A stretch of 64,000 nucleotides of DNA, taken from the NCBI RefSeq assembly GCF_019711415.1, contig NZ_JAIGNJ010000003.1, positions 496,001 to 560,000 of the forward strand, read 5' to 3'. This stretch comes from Qipengyuania vesicularis (GTDB lineage: Bacteria; Pseudomonadota; Alphaproteobacteria; Sphingomonadales; Sphingomonadaceae). Shown here in pieces: positions 51,211 through 59,225 of this stretch (positions are counted from its first letter, which is position 1; each line of letters starts with the position of its first letter). The position numbers and the translations under genes are program-made. The notes under the pieces are model-generated. The model did no database searches, was not told the origin of the DNA, and worked only from the letters and a program-made list of their open reading frames with translations.

Positions 51211-51684
51211 TCAGTTCGCGATCTGGAGCTCGGGCTTGCCGTTGCCGTCCGCCTTGGGGGCAGCGGCCGGAGCACTGCTGGCACGGCGTTCGCGATGGGC
51301 GAAACGGCCTTCGACCTGCGCACCCTGCTCGATGGTCAGCGCATCGTAGAAGACGTCGCCGGTGATCTTGGCGGTCTTGAGGATCACCAGTTCACGAACG
51401 GTGATCGAACCGTCGACCGTGCCGGCGAGGCGTGCGCTCTCGGCCTCGATCGCGCCGGTCACCTTGCTGGTTTCACCCTGGACGAGGCTGGTGCAGGCGA
51501 TGTCGCCCTCTACGTTGCCGTCGATGTGAAGGTCGGCCGAAGCCTTGATATCGCCCTTGATGGCGAGGTCCGAACCGAGGACCGAGAAAGTCGAATTGCT
51601 TTTGGAAGCCATGGGGGCGTTACGTCCTGGATTAGTGGGCGGTGTGGGCGAGCTCTGGGGCTCGGCGGATTTCTTCGAGAACAT
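51211..51684 (-). CDS. bactofilin (polymer-forming cytoskeletal protein)
   Basis: A 157-residue bactofilin. The central beta-helix has short repeats (DIKASADLHIDGNVEGDIACTS, GAIEAESARLAGTVDGSI, LVILKTAKITGDVFYDALTI) and the termini are disordered. It starts MFSKKSAEPQ at 51684, inside the end of the M23 peptidase gene, an overlap of 53 bases; an in-frame ATG at 51612 is the alternative. Bactofilins form filaments that localise cell-wall enzymes. Confidence 0.88.
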   Translation of the reverse strand: MFSKKSAEPQSSPTPPTNPGRNAPMASKSNSTFSVLGSDLAIKGDIKASADLHIDGNVEGDIACTSLVQGETSKVTGAIEAESARLAGTVDGSITVRELVILKTAKITGDVFYDALTIEQGAQVEGRFAHRERRASSAPAAAPKADGNGKPELQIAN

Positions 51685-52792
51685 TGGGGGCTGTCTCCAG
51701 GAAGGTGCGTGGGTTTACGGCCCGTCCGTTGATACGGACCTCGAAGTGAAGGTGCGGACCGGTCGAACGACCGGTATTGCCGATCGCGCCGATCGTTTCG
51801 CCGGCACCTACATGGTCGCCGACCTTGGCGTTGAAGCGCGACATATGCGCATAGCGGGTCATTAGGCCATTGCCATGCGTAATCTCGACGGTCTTTCCGT
51901 ATCCGCCCTTCCAGCCGACATAGGTGACGCGGCCCTTGGCGGCGGCATAGATCGGCGTGCCGATGGCGCCGCGGAAGTCGAGGCCATTGTGCATTGCCGC
52001 ACGACGGTTGAATGGGTCGCGGCGATAGCCGAAACCGCTCGAAATCATTTCGCGGCGAGCAGGGGCAAACTGGGGGACGCCCTCAAGTGCCTGCTCGAGC
52101 GCGGCCATACGCGCCATCGAGAGGCCGAGGCGTTCGAAGCGCGGATCGATGTTGCCATTGGCGTCGGTTGCAAGGCCTTCGAGCGGACCACCCATAGCCT
52201 GACGCTCGCTGCTCCGGATCACTGCCTCGGGATTAAGCTGCAGCTTCTTGAGCGCTGCGGCTGCACGCTGCGAGCGCCAGTCGGCATAACGCGTCAGCCC
52301 TTCGACGATGGCCAGCTGGCGGGCCTCGATACGGGCTAGTTCGGCAGCCTGCGGGAAAGCGGCGCTGACCTTTTCGACGGTCGCGGCAGCTTCACCGCTC
52401 GAATCGCTGACTTTCGTGTCGACCTTCATGTCTTCGGGGAGGAGCTCGGCAACGCCTTCGATGAATTCCATGCGGCGGCCGAGGTCATCGCTGACCGATT
52501 CCAGATCCTCGCCATAAGCGGCGAGGCGTTCTTCGGAGGTTGCGACCTTGGCTTCGCGGCTCAGCAGCGACATGCGGTCCGCAGTCGCGCTATATTGCGC
52601 CCAACCGGCAACGGCCATCGATGCCGCCCACACGAGCACGACCAGCACAGCAACCGCTGCTGCGGCTTTCTGCACGCGCGATGAAATGGTGATGAACCGA
52701 ACCTGGCCTTCCGATCGCATGAAGAATTCGCGATCCGGAAACCAGCTTTCTATGCGGCTTCTCCAGCCGGAAATGGCAGTTGCATGTTCCAA
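51632..52792 (-). CDS. M23 peptidase, LmdC-like, bactofilin partner
   Basis: A 386-residue protein: a membrane anchor at about 42-66, then a coiled coil (about 75-200), then an M23 domain with intact zinc ligands His268, Asp272, His347 and His349 (HNGLDF, GPHLHFE). Gene order with bactofilin and the domain plan match LmdC/Csd1-type peptidases that are recruited by bactofilin for cell shape. Catalytic residues are intact, unlike EnvC nearby. Confidence 0.9.
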   Translation of the reverse strand: MEHATAISGWRSRIESWFPDREFFMRSEGQVRFITISSRVQKAAAAVAVLVVLVWAASMAVAGWAQYSATADRMSLLSREAKVATSEERLAAYGEDLESVSDDLGRRMEFIEGVAELLPEDMKVDTKVSDSSGEAAATVEKVSAAFPQAAELARIEARQLAIVEGLTRYADWRSQRAAAALKKLQLNPEAVIRSSERQAMGGPLEGLATDANGNIDPRFERLGLSMARMAALEQALEGVPQFAPARREMISSGFGYRRDPFNRRAAMHNGLDFRGAIGTPIYAAAKGRVTYVGWKGGYGKTVEITHGNGLMTRYAHMSRFNAKVGDHVGAGETIGAIGNTGRSTGPHLHFEVRINGRAVNPRTFLETAPNVLEEIRRAPELAHTAH

Positions 52793-53063
52793 AACGACCC
52801 GTCCCTTGGTCTTTGACCCTGAGAACGTTAGCTACGTGAGAATCTTAACGAAATCGAATCCGCGCCCTCTTGGAATCCATGAGTTGAGTGCAGAACGGGA
52901 TGAGTCGTTTCGTCGCGGGAAAATTTTTGTCGAACCGACGTTTTCAAAAGTTACCAAAAGTTTAACGCGCAAGCCCCGATTCGCGCCATGTCCCAAAGCC
53001 TGACACTTCGCTTGCAAGCTGCTAGGCGAGGGCAATGAAAACCGCCGGAAACCGCAGATTCGC
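52793..53063. other. 271-base divergent region with six GANTC sites
   Basis: It lies between the leftward M23 peptidase and rightward nadD. GANTC occurs at 52840, 52856, 52873, 52902, 52978 and 53057. A direct repeat CAAAAGTT lies at 52945-52952 and 52955-52962, exactly ten bases apart, within an AT-rich patch (52918-52965). A ten-codon open frame (53035-53067) overlaps the nadD start. Promoters for both genes must be here but I cannot place them. Confidence 0.5.
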
Positions 53064-53067
53064 ATGA
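53035..53067 (+). CDS. possible ten-codon leader ORF overlapping nadD
   Basis: ATG at 53035 with GCGAGG three bases upstream opens MKTAGNRRFA and stops with TGA at 53065-53067, forming an ATGA overlap with the nadD ATG at 53064. NadD itself has only a weak ribosome site. It could be a translational coupling leader, but this may also be chance. Confidence 0.3.
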   Translation: MKTAGNRRFA

Positions 53068-53741
53068 GTTTTTCCACCCGTCGCGTCGGCCTTCTGGGCG
53101 GCAGTTTCAACCCCGCGCATGGCGGCCACCGCCGAATTTCTCTGTTCGCCCGAGAAGCGCTGGGGCTGGACGAGATCTGGTGGCTCGTTTCACCCGGCAA
53201 TCCGCTCAAGCCAAAGGCGGGAATGGCACCGCTCGCCGCTCGGGTCGCCTCGGCGATCGATCAGGCGCGCCGAGCGCCCATCCGCGTGACCGCAATCGAG
53301 CGCGAACTGGACACGCGCTACACGGTGGACACGCTGGCGGCGATCCGGCGACGCTATCCGCGCCGCGATTTCGTCTGGCTGATGGGGTCCGACAACCTCG
53401 CCCAATTCCACCGGTGGAAGGACTGGCGGGGGATCGCGCGAAGCATGCCGATTGCGGTAATCGCAAGGCCCGGCTATGATGGCGCTGCTGTCGCAAGCCC
53501 CGCGATGGCCTGGCTGGGCCGCTTCCGCGTCCCTCTCGCCAGCTTTCGAAATGGGGGCGAATGGAGCGCACCGGCACTGGTGACATTGCGTTTCGATCCC
53601 GACCCGCGTTCGGCCACGGCCATCCGCCGCGCCGATCCCGACTGGGCATCGCGCCACGCCGGTTCTTCCCCGCGAGACCAGGTGACGCATCGGATCATAC
53701 CGAGCCTCATCCATCATGGGGAGGAAACGCTTACGCCATGA
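53064..53741 (+). CDS. nadD: nicotinate-nucleotide adenylyltransferase
   Basis: A 225-residue NadD. VGLLGGSFNPAHGGHRRIS contains the nucleotidyl-transfer HxGH-type motif, with LVSPGNPLK, FVWLMGSDNLAQFHRWKDW and a late DPDWASRH region. It makes deamido-NAD from NaMN and ATP. It is the head of the conserved series nadD-rsfS-rlmH-envC-ctpA. Confidence 0.95.
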   Translation: MSFSTRRVGLLGGSFNPAHGGHRRISLFAREALGLDEIWWLVSPGNPLKPKAGMAPLAARVASAIDQARRAPIRVTAIERELDTRYTVDTLAAIRRRYPRRDFVWLMGSDNLAQFHRWKDWRGIARSMPIAVIARPGYDGAAVASPAMAWLGRFRVPLASFRNGGEWSAPALVTLRFDPDPRSATAIRRADPDWASRHAGSSPRDQVTHRIIPSLIHHGEETLTP

Positions 53742-53798
53742 AGCGCGTTAAACGTTCCATGACCTTCGTTCCCACAATCAGGAGTACTGCATACGCCT

Positions 53799-54218
53799 AT
53801 GACTCAGGCGCATACCAATCCGGCTGCTGCCGGAAACAAGACTGCGGAAGTCGTTCGCATGGCTAAGCCGGCGAAAGACGAACTGCTCGAATTCGTGCTC
53901 CAGCAGCTCGATGACGACCAGGCGCAGGAGGTCGTGACCATCGATCTGGAAGGAAAGAGCTCGATTGCCGATTACATGGTGATCGCTTCGGGCCGCTCGA
54001 CACGCCAGGTCGCCTCGATCGCGCAAAAACTCGCGGAAAAGCTCAAGCAGAACGGCTATGGTCCGGTGAAGCTCGAAGGGCTGCCGGCAGCCGACTGGGT
54101 GTTGCTCGATGCGGGCGATATCGTCGTCCACCTGTTCCGGCCGGAAGTGCGCAGCTTCTACAACCTGGAGCGCATGTGGGCTTTCGGTGACGCACCGCCG
54201 GTGGCGGGCACGGCCTGA
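53799..54218 (+). CDS. rsfS: ribosome silencing factor RsfS
   Basis: A 139-residue RsfS/YbeB/Iojap protein: LLEFVLQQLDDDQAQEVVTIDLEGKSSIADYMVIASGRSTRQVASIAQKL and the diagnostic WVLLDAGDIVVHLFRPEVRSFYNLERMW. It binds L14 of the 50S subunit and blocks joining. The N-terminal ~22 residues are extra and variable. An AGGAG lies upstream but rather far from the ATG. Confidence 0.92.
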   Translation: MTQAHTNPAAAGNKTAEVVRMAKPAKDELLEFVLQQLDDDQAQEVVTIDLEGKSSIADYMVIASGRSTRQVASIAQKLAEKLKQNGYGPVKLEGLPAADWVLLDAGDIVVHLFRPEVRSFYNLERMWAFGDAPPVAGTA

Positions 54219-54226
54219 TCGCGTTT

Positions 54227-54248
54227 CGCTCGCGCCTCCGCGCGAGCG
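54227..54248. other. 9-base-pair GC hairpin between rsfS and rlmH
   Basis: CGCTCGCGC and GCGCGAGCG form a perfect stem with a CTCC loop just after rsfS. There is no T-run, so it is more likely an RNA-processing or stabilising structure than an intrinsic terminator. Confidence 0.5.
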
Positions 54249-54349
54249 TCCTCGATGCTAATCCTCCGCTTCGCTGCGGGCACCTGCGGGCGGGCAGTCA
54301 CCCTTTGATTGCCGTGACCAGGAACGGGTGCGATTTGTGAGGTATCGAT

Positions 54350-54772
54350 TTGCTCCTTCATGTCATCGCTCGCGGAAAGATCGCGCGGAGTCCGGAAGCG
54401 GAACTCGTCGCGCGCTATGAGAAGCGGCTTACCTGGCCGGTGAAATTCACCGAATTGCCTGAAACCGGTGGGCGCATTCCGGATCCGCAAACTCCCTTCA
54501 AGACCGTGCTGCTTGATGAGCGCGGAAAAGACATCTCTTCTGAGAGGTTGGCAGAGACGCTCGAGCGTTGGCGCGATGACGGCATGCGAGAATGCAGGTT
54601 CGTACTTGGCGCGGCGGACGGCCATTCCGAGGAGGAGCGGCGGGAAGCGGACCTGCTGCTCGCATTCGGCAAGGCCACCTGGCCGCACTTGCTCGCCCGC
54701 GCGATGCTGGCAGAACAGCTCTACCGCGCGACGACGATAATCGCCGGTCACCCCTACCATCGTAGCGGATAA
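54350..54772 (+). CDS. rlmH: 23S rRNA (pseudouridine1915-N3)-methyltransferase
   Basis: A 140-residue SPOUT methyltransferase, RlmH: LHVIARGKIARSPEAELVARY, LDERGKDISSERLAETL, FVLGAADGHSEEER and the end EQLYRATTIIAGHPYHR. The start is TTG at 54350 with GAGG six bases upstream. A 131-base gap with a GC hairpin separates it from rsfS. Confidence 0.93.
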   Translation: MLLHVIARGKIARSPEAELVARYEKRLTWPVKFTELPETGGRIPDPQTPFKTVLLDERGKDISSERLAETLERWRDDGMRECRFVLGAADGHSEEERREADLLLAFGKATWPHLLARAMLAEQLYRATTIIAGHPYHRSG

Positions 54773-54806
54773 TCGGGCATCACGCCTTCGTTGAAGCTCT
54801 GACGTC

Positions 54807-56027
54807 ATGAACCGCGCCGCGCCCCTCCTGCTTGCAGCAATCATCGCGATTTTCGCGTATTCTCAGGGTATTGGCCCCCTCACCGCACAAGGGACTTCAA
54901 GCGCCCAGGAGCGCAGCGAGGCGCGTGCAGCGCTGGAGGTCGCGCGCGACCAACAGCGCAATGCGCGCCTGCGGGCAGAGCAGCTCGAAGCCGAGACAGA
55001 GCGCGCGGAAGAAGCCTCGGCGAAAGCGCAAGGGCAGGCCGCCGCGCTCGCCGCGCGCGTGCAGCAGGCCGAGGCAAGTGTCGCGGCGGCCGAGGCCGAA
55101 CTGGCCATCGTCGAGCGCGACCGCCGAGCCCTGTCCCGCAGCCTTGCCAGGCGTCGCGAACCACTCGCGCAACTGACCGCGGCGCTCCAGACGATGGCCC
55201 GGCGGCCGCTGGCCCTGGCCGCACTCCAGCCCGGCAGCCTGAAGGACATCGTGCACACGCGGGCAGTGCTGGGCAGTGCGATCCCGATCGTCCGGGAGCG
55301 TACTGCATCGTTGCGCGGTGAGCTCGACCAGGCTCGGGCACTCGAAGCGGAGAGAGGCGAGTTTGTCGCCACTCGCCGTGCGGCCGAAGAGCGACTGGAG
55401 GCCCGCCGCCGCGATATGCTGGCGCTGGCCGAACAGGAACGCATCCGCGCGCGGCAGGCAGCAGGCGGTGCCAGCCGCGAGGCGGTCCGCGCAATCGAGC
55501 TGGCCGAGGAAGCGCGCGATCTCGACGCGCTGGTCAGCGGTTTCGAGCAAGATGCGGCGCTGAGAAGCCGTCTTGCCGCGCTCGACGGTCCCGTCGCGCG
55601 TCCGTCCCGTCCCGGAGCCGCACCCGCGCCTCGCGCAACCCGTCGCAGCGCCGAGGCGACGGTCCTCGACACCTATCTCCTCCCCGTCACCGGCCGCGTC
55701 GTTCAGGGTTTCGGCGAGACTACCGCCGCAGGTTCACGGCGCCCGGGTATCGTGATGCAGCCGCGACGCGGGGCGCAGGTCGTCGCGCCTGGCGCAGGAC
55801 GGGTCGCCTTTGCCGGCGAGTATGAAGGATATGGCAGGGTCGTCATCGTCGAACATGAGGGCGGCTGGACCAGCCTCCTAACCGGGCTTGCGAGCATTGC
55901 GGTGTCCACGGGGCAGGAGGTGAAGGCGGGTTCTCCCCTAGGCCTCGCCGCATCGCGGGAGCCTGAAATCGCACTGGAACTGAGGCGACGGGGCACGCCC
56001 GTCAATCCGCTCGACCATTTGCGCTAA
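54807..56027 (+). CDS. EnvC-like murein hydrolase activator (degenerate M23)
   Basis: A 406-residue protein with an N-terminal hydrophobic segment (about 5-20), a long coiled coil (about 30-250, Ala/Arg/Glu-rich) and a C-terminal LytM domain. The M23 zinc motifs are lost: PGIVMQPRRGA instead of HxGxD and EIALELRR instead of HLHxE. This is the EnvC/NlpD plan, in which the inactive LytM domain activates amidases during division. It lies between rlmH and the S41 peptidase ctpA. Confidence 0.88.
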   Translation: MNRAAPLLLAAIIAIFAYSQGIGPLTAQGTSSAQERSEARAALEVARDQQRNARLRAEQLEAETERAEEASAKAQGQAAALAARVQQAEASVAAAEAELAIVERDRRALSRSLARRREPLAQLTAALQTMARRPLALAALQPGSLKDIVHTRAVLGSAIPIVRERTASLRGELDQARALEAERGEFVATRRAAEERLEARRRDMLALAEQERIRARQAAGGASREAVRAIELAEEARDLDALVSGFEQDAALRSRLAALDGPVARPSRPGAAPAPRATRRSAEATVLDTYLLPVTGRVVQGFGETTAAGSRRPGIVMQPRRGAQVVAPGAGRVAFAGEYEGYGRVVIVEHEGGWTSLLTGLASIAVSTGQEVKAGSPLGLAASREPEIALELRRRGTPVNPLDHLR

Positions 56028-56142
56028 TCGCCCGCAACGGGACACTTGCAGAAAATCCCTCGCCCGCGGGCACTTTCCGGCTCATCTTCCATTCACCGAT
56101 GATGCGCTATAGACTTGCGCCAGGATCCTGGAGTTTGCCTGC

Positions 56143-57483
56143 ATGAAATTCGCTGCCCTCGTCCGCTCGGCTGCCCTTGTAACCGCAGTCGCCCTCGTGC
56201 CTGCCACAACCGCGGGCCTCGCCCGGGTGGAAGGCAACGCCGGACCCGAATTTTCCAAGCTTTTCGCAGTCTACCAGCGGGTGAAGGCCAATTATGTCGA
56301 GCCGGTCGAGGACGATGTCCTGATCAACGGTGCGATCACCGGTATGCTCGCCGCGCTGGATCCGCATTCCGCCTATCTCGACGGTAGCGACCTCCAGCGT
56401 CTCAACACGATGATCGACGGTAATTACTCGGGCCTCGGCCTCTCGGTCGTGGGCGAGGATGGGGCGGTCAAGATCATCGCGCCCTTCCGCGGCAGCCCGG
56501 CCGACAAGGCGGGCATCAAGGCCGGCGACTACATCACCCACCTCGACGGCAAGCTGATCTACGGCCTCGAACTGGACGAGGCGGTGGCGCAGATGCGCGG
56601 CAAGGCCGGCACCTCGATCCGCCTGACCGTCTTCCGCCCCGGCCGCGATGAACCCTTCGAGGTCGACGTGACCCGCGGCGTGATCGAGCTCGAGCCGGTC
56701 ACCTGGAAGCTCGAGGGCGGCAATATCGGCCACATCATGGTCAACGAGTTCTCGCGCGATGTCGGTGCCGATGTGTTTGCCGCCTGGAAGGACTTGCAGA
56801 CGCAGGCAACCGGGCGCCTCAACGGCCTCGTCCTCGACCTGCGATCCAACCCGGGCGGTTCGCTCGACGAGGCGGTCGCGCTTTCCGACCTGTTCCTCTC
56901 AAAGGGCCAGATCGTCTCGCAGCGCGGTCGCGCCCGCGGGGAATCGATTACTTATGACGCGGAAACCGTGTTCCGCGGCGATATCGCCGAAGGCCTGCCC
57001 ATCGTCGTGCTGATCGACGCCGGCTCGGCATCGGCGAGCGAGATAGTCGCTGGTGCGCTGCAGGATCATCGCCGCGCGGTCGTCATGGGCGATCGCAGCT
57101 TCGGCAAGGGCAGCGTCCAGTCGCTCCTGCCGCTGGGGCGTACCGCCGCGCTCAAGCTGACGACGGCGCGCTACTACACCCCCTCGGGCCATTCGGTTCA
57201 GGAAGGCGGCATCACGCCCGATATCAAGGTGCCGCAGCTCTCCGATCCGGACCTCGCCAAGCGCAGCCGCTTCGCCGTGCGCGAGAGCGACCTTCGCGGG
57301 CATCTCATCAACGAACTCGGCATCAAGGATGAGGATCTGGAAAGCGATTCTCGCGAAGATCCGCGATTCCAGCTGACTGCCGAACAGCTCGAAGAGCAGG
57401 GGATCGAAGACTTCCAGCTGCACTACGCAGTCGAAACGCTTCGCCGCACCACGCCAAGGGCCGTTGCCTCGCGCAGCAAGTGA
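56143..57483 (+). CDS. ctpA: S41 family carboxyl-terminal processing peptidase
   Basis: A 446-residue C-terminal protease: signal peptide (about 1-28), PDZ domain with YSGLGLSVVGEDGAVKIIAP and SPADKAGIKAGDYITHLDG, and catalytic domain with GSASASEIVAGALQDHRRAV (catalytic Ser) and GDRSFGKGSVQ (Lys). The substrate is unknown; next to EnvC it may be a regulator of peptidoglycan hydrolases, as Prc is in E. coli. Confidence 0.93.
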   Translation: MKFAALVRSAALVTAVALVPATTAGLARVEGNAGPEFSKLFAVYQRVKANYVEPVEDDVLINGAITGMLAALDPHSAYLDGSDLQRLNTMIDGNYSGLGLSVVGEDGAVKIIAPFRGSPADKAGIKAGDYITHLDGKLIYGLELDEAVAQMRGKAGTSIRLTVFRPGRDEPFEVDVTRGVIELEPVTWKLEGGNIGHIMVNEFSRDVGADVFAAWKDLQTQATGRLNGLVLDLRSNPGGSLDEAVALSDLFLSKGQIVSQRGRARGESITYDAETVFRGDIAEGLPIVVLIDAGSASASEIVAGALQDHRRAVVMGDRSFGKGSVQSLLPLGRTAALKLTTARYYTPSGHSVQEGGITPDIKVPQLSDPDLAKRSRFAVRESDLRGHLINELGIKDEDLESDSREDPRFQLTAEQLEEQGIEDFQLHYAVETLRRTTPRAVASRSK

Positions 57484-57502
57484 GGTTAGCGCTGCGCGCG
57501 CA

Positions 57503-57994
57503 ATGAACGACATGTCGCATGTTCGCCGCGCCCAGCGCGTGGCCCTGGCGGTACCGGCCCTGCTCTTGGCCGGTGCCTATGTCTCGCAGTATGGATTCGA
57601 CCTTTACCCATGCGAAATGTGCTGGTGGCAGCGCTACCCGCATTTCGCCGCGCTGGGCTTTGCCCTGCTGTCCTTCCTGGCGCGGCCCAAGCCCCTGTGG
57701 CTGGCACTCGCGGCCGGAGGCATGCTTACCTCGGGCGCGATCGGGTTCTTCCACGCGGGGGTGGAGTATGATTTCTGGGAGGGCATCACCTCCTGCGCCG
57801 CCGTGCCCCAGGCAGTCGAGGGACAGAGCGCGCTCGATGCGATCATGAATGCCCCGGTCGTGCGCTGCGACGAGGCTCCATGGACGCTGCTTGGCATCAG
57901 CCTTGCCGGGTTCAACTTCCTGATCTCGACTGCTGCGGGCCTATATGTCTTTTACCTCCTCCGGAAGGGAGCCACTGATGGCCAAGACGCCTGA
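57503..57994 (+). CDS. dsbB: disulfide bond formation protein B
   Basis: A 163-residue four-span membrane protein with PCEMCWWQRYPH (first Cys pair, periplasmic loop 1) and a second Cys pair (ITSC, VVRCDE) in loop 2, as in DsbB. It reoxidises DsbA and passes electrons to ubiquinone. ATG at 57503 is chosen over an upstream one. It overlaps coq7 by 17 bases, a fitting partnership since DsbB uses ubiquinone. Confidence 0.9.
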   Translation: MNDMSHVRRAQRVALAVPALLLAGAYVSQYGFDLYPCEMCWWQRYPHFAALGFALLSFLARPKPLWLALAAGGMLTSGAIGFFHAGVEYDFWEGITSCAAVPQAVEGQSALDAIMNAPVVRCDEAPWTLLGISLAGFNFLISTAAGLYVFYLLRKGATDGQDA

Positions 57995-58505
57995 CCATAT
58001 CGCCCGGATGATCCGCGTGGACCAGGCGGGCGAGTTCGGGGCGACCCGGATCTACGCCGGCCAGCTTGCGGTGATGGGCGATCGCGCGCCCGATTCGGCC
58101 GAGATCGCGGGTATGGCGGAACAGGAGGCCGGACACCGCGCGAAGTTCGATGCCCTGATGGCGCGCCGCGGGGTGCGTCCGACAGCCCTCCAGCCGTTTT
58201 GGGATCGCGCGGGTTTCGCGCTGGGCGCAGCGACTGCCCTGATCGGGCCGGAAGCTGCCATGGCCTGCACCGCCGCTATCGAAACCGAAATCGACGAGCA
58301 CTATTCGAAGCAGCTGGACGAGCTGGCCGAGACCAATGAGGATCCCGAACTTGCCGCGATGATCGAGGAATTTCGCGAGGACGAGCGCGAGCACCGTGAT
58401 GCCGCACTGGCAGCGGGTGCCGAGCGCGCACCGGCCTATCCGCTGCTGTCGGGGCTGATCCGGCTCGGCTGCCGCGCCGCAATCAAGCTCTCGGAGCGGA
58501 TCTGA
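57978..58505 (+). CDS. coq7: demethoxyubiquinone hydroxylase
   Basis: A 175-residue di-iron carboxylate protein, with EQEAGHRAKFD and EFREDEREHRDAAL carrying the two Glu-x-x-His iron-binding pairs, and DQAGEFGATRIYAGQ at the N-terminus. It hydroxylates the ring in ubiquinone synthesis. The ATG at 57978 has GGAAGGGAG upstream and lies inside the end of dsbB. Confidence 0.93.
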   Translation: MAKTPDHIARMIRVDQAGEFGATRIYAGQLAVMGDRAPDSAEIAGMAEQEAGHRAKFDALMARRGVRPTALQPFWDRAGFALGAATALIGPEAAMACTAAIETEIDEHYSKQLDELAETNEDPELAAMIEEFREDEREHRDAALAAGAERAPAYPLLSGLIRLGCRAAIKLSERI

Positions 58506-58595
58506 CGGGAACGTACGGCCCGCTCCGCTCGCTTCATTACCGGTTCACGCGCAAAAGCGCCTAACCTGCCCGTCCCGCTTCCAAGAGGCCCCAAG

Positions 58596-59183
58596 ATGAC
58601 CAAGTCCCTGTTCGCCCTCGCAGCCATTGGAGCCGTCATTTCCGCGGCGCCCGCCTCCTCGCAGATCCCTGTCGATACGGGGGACGAAAGCTACAACATG
58701 GTCATCGTCTATGGCGACGACGAATGTCCGCAGGGCGAGGACGGCACGATCGTCGTCTGTGCTCGGCAGGCTGAAAGCGAGCGCTATCGCATCCCTGAAA
58801 GCATGCGCTTTACCGATGGTCCCGGCACGCAGAGCTGGGCGGAGCGGGTGGAGCGGCTCGAAATGGTCGGCTCTTCCGGCACGCTTTCCTGCTCGCCAGC
58901 TGGTGCCGGCGGTATAACCGGATGTACGCAGCAGATGATTGCCGCCGCCTATGCCGACAAGGAGAATGCGTCTTCGGTCCGCTTCAGCGAAATCATCGAA
59001 GCCCAGCGCGCCGAGCGTCTTTCGACCATCGATGAAGATGCCGAGCGCACACAGGCCGAAGTCGAGATGATCGAGCGCGAATATATGGAGCGGCTCGAAG
59101 GCGAACGCGATGGTCCCGCACCCGGCGAAGAAGAGCTGCCCCAGCCCGAAGCCGAAGTCGTGGCAGGCGATCCGGAAGGCTGA
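58596..59183 (+). CDS. secreted protein of unknown function
   Basis: A 195-residue protein with a signal peptide (MTKSLFALAAIGAVISAAPASS). The mature part has four cysteines (in DECPQG, VVCARQ, LSCSPA and GCTQQM), likely two disulfides, the motif ESERYRIPESMRF, and an acidic tail rich in Glu and Pro. It resembles hypothetical proteins of Sphingomonadales. It lies between coq7 and wecB in the same direction. Confidence 0.65.
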   Translation: MTKSLFALAAIGAVISAAPASSQIPVDTGDESYNMVIVYGDDECPQGEDGTIVVCARQAESERYRIPESMRFTDGPGTQSWAERVERLEMVGSSGTLSCSPAGAGGITGCTQQMIAAAYADKENASSVRFSEIIEAQRAERLSTIDEDAERTQAEVEMIEREYMERLEGERDGPAPGEEELPQPEAEVVAGDPEG

Positions 59184-59225
59184 AATTAATCTTGTTTTCC
59201 AGCTGCTTGCCAGTAGGCAGGCGGC

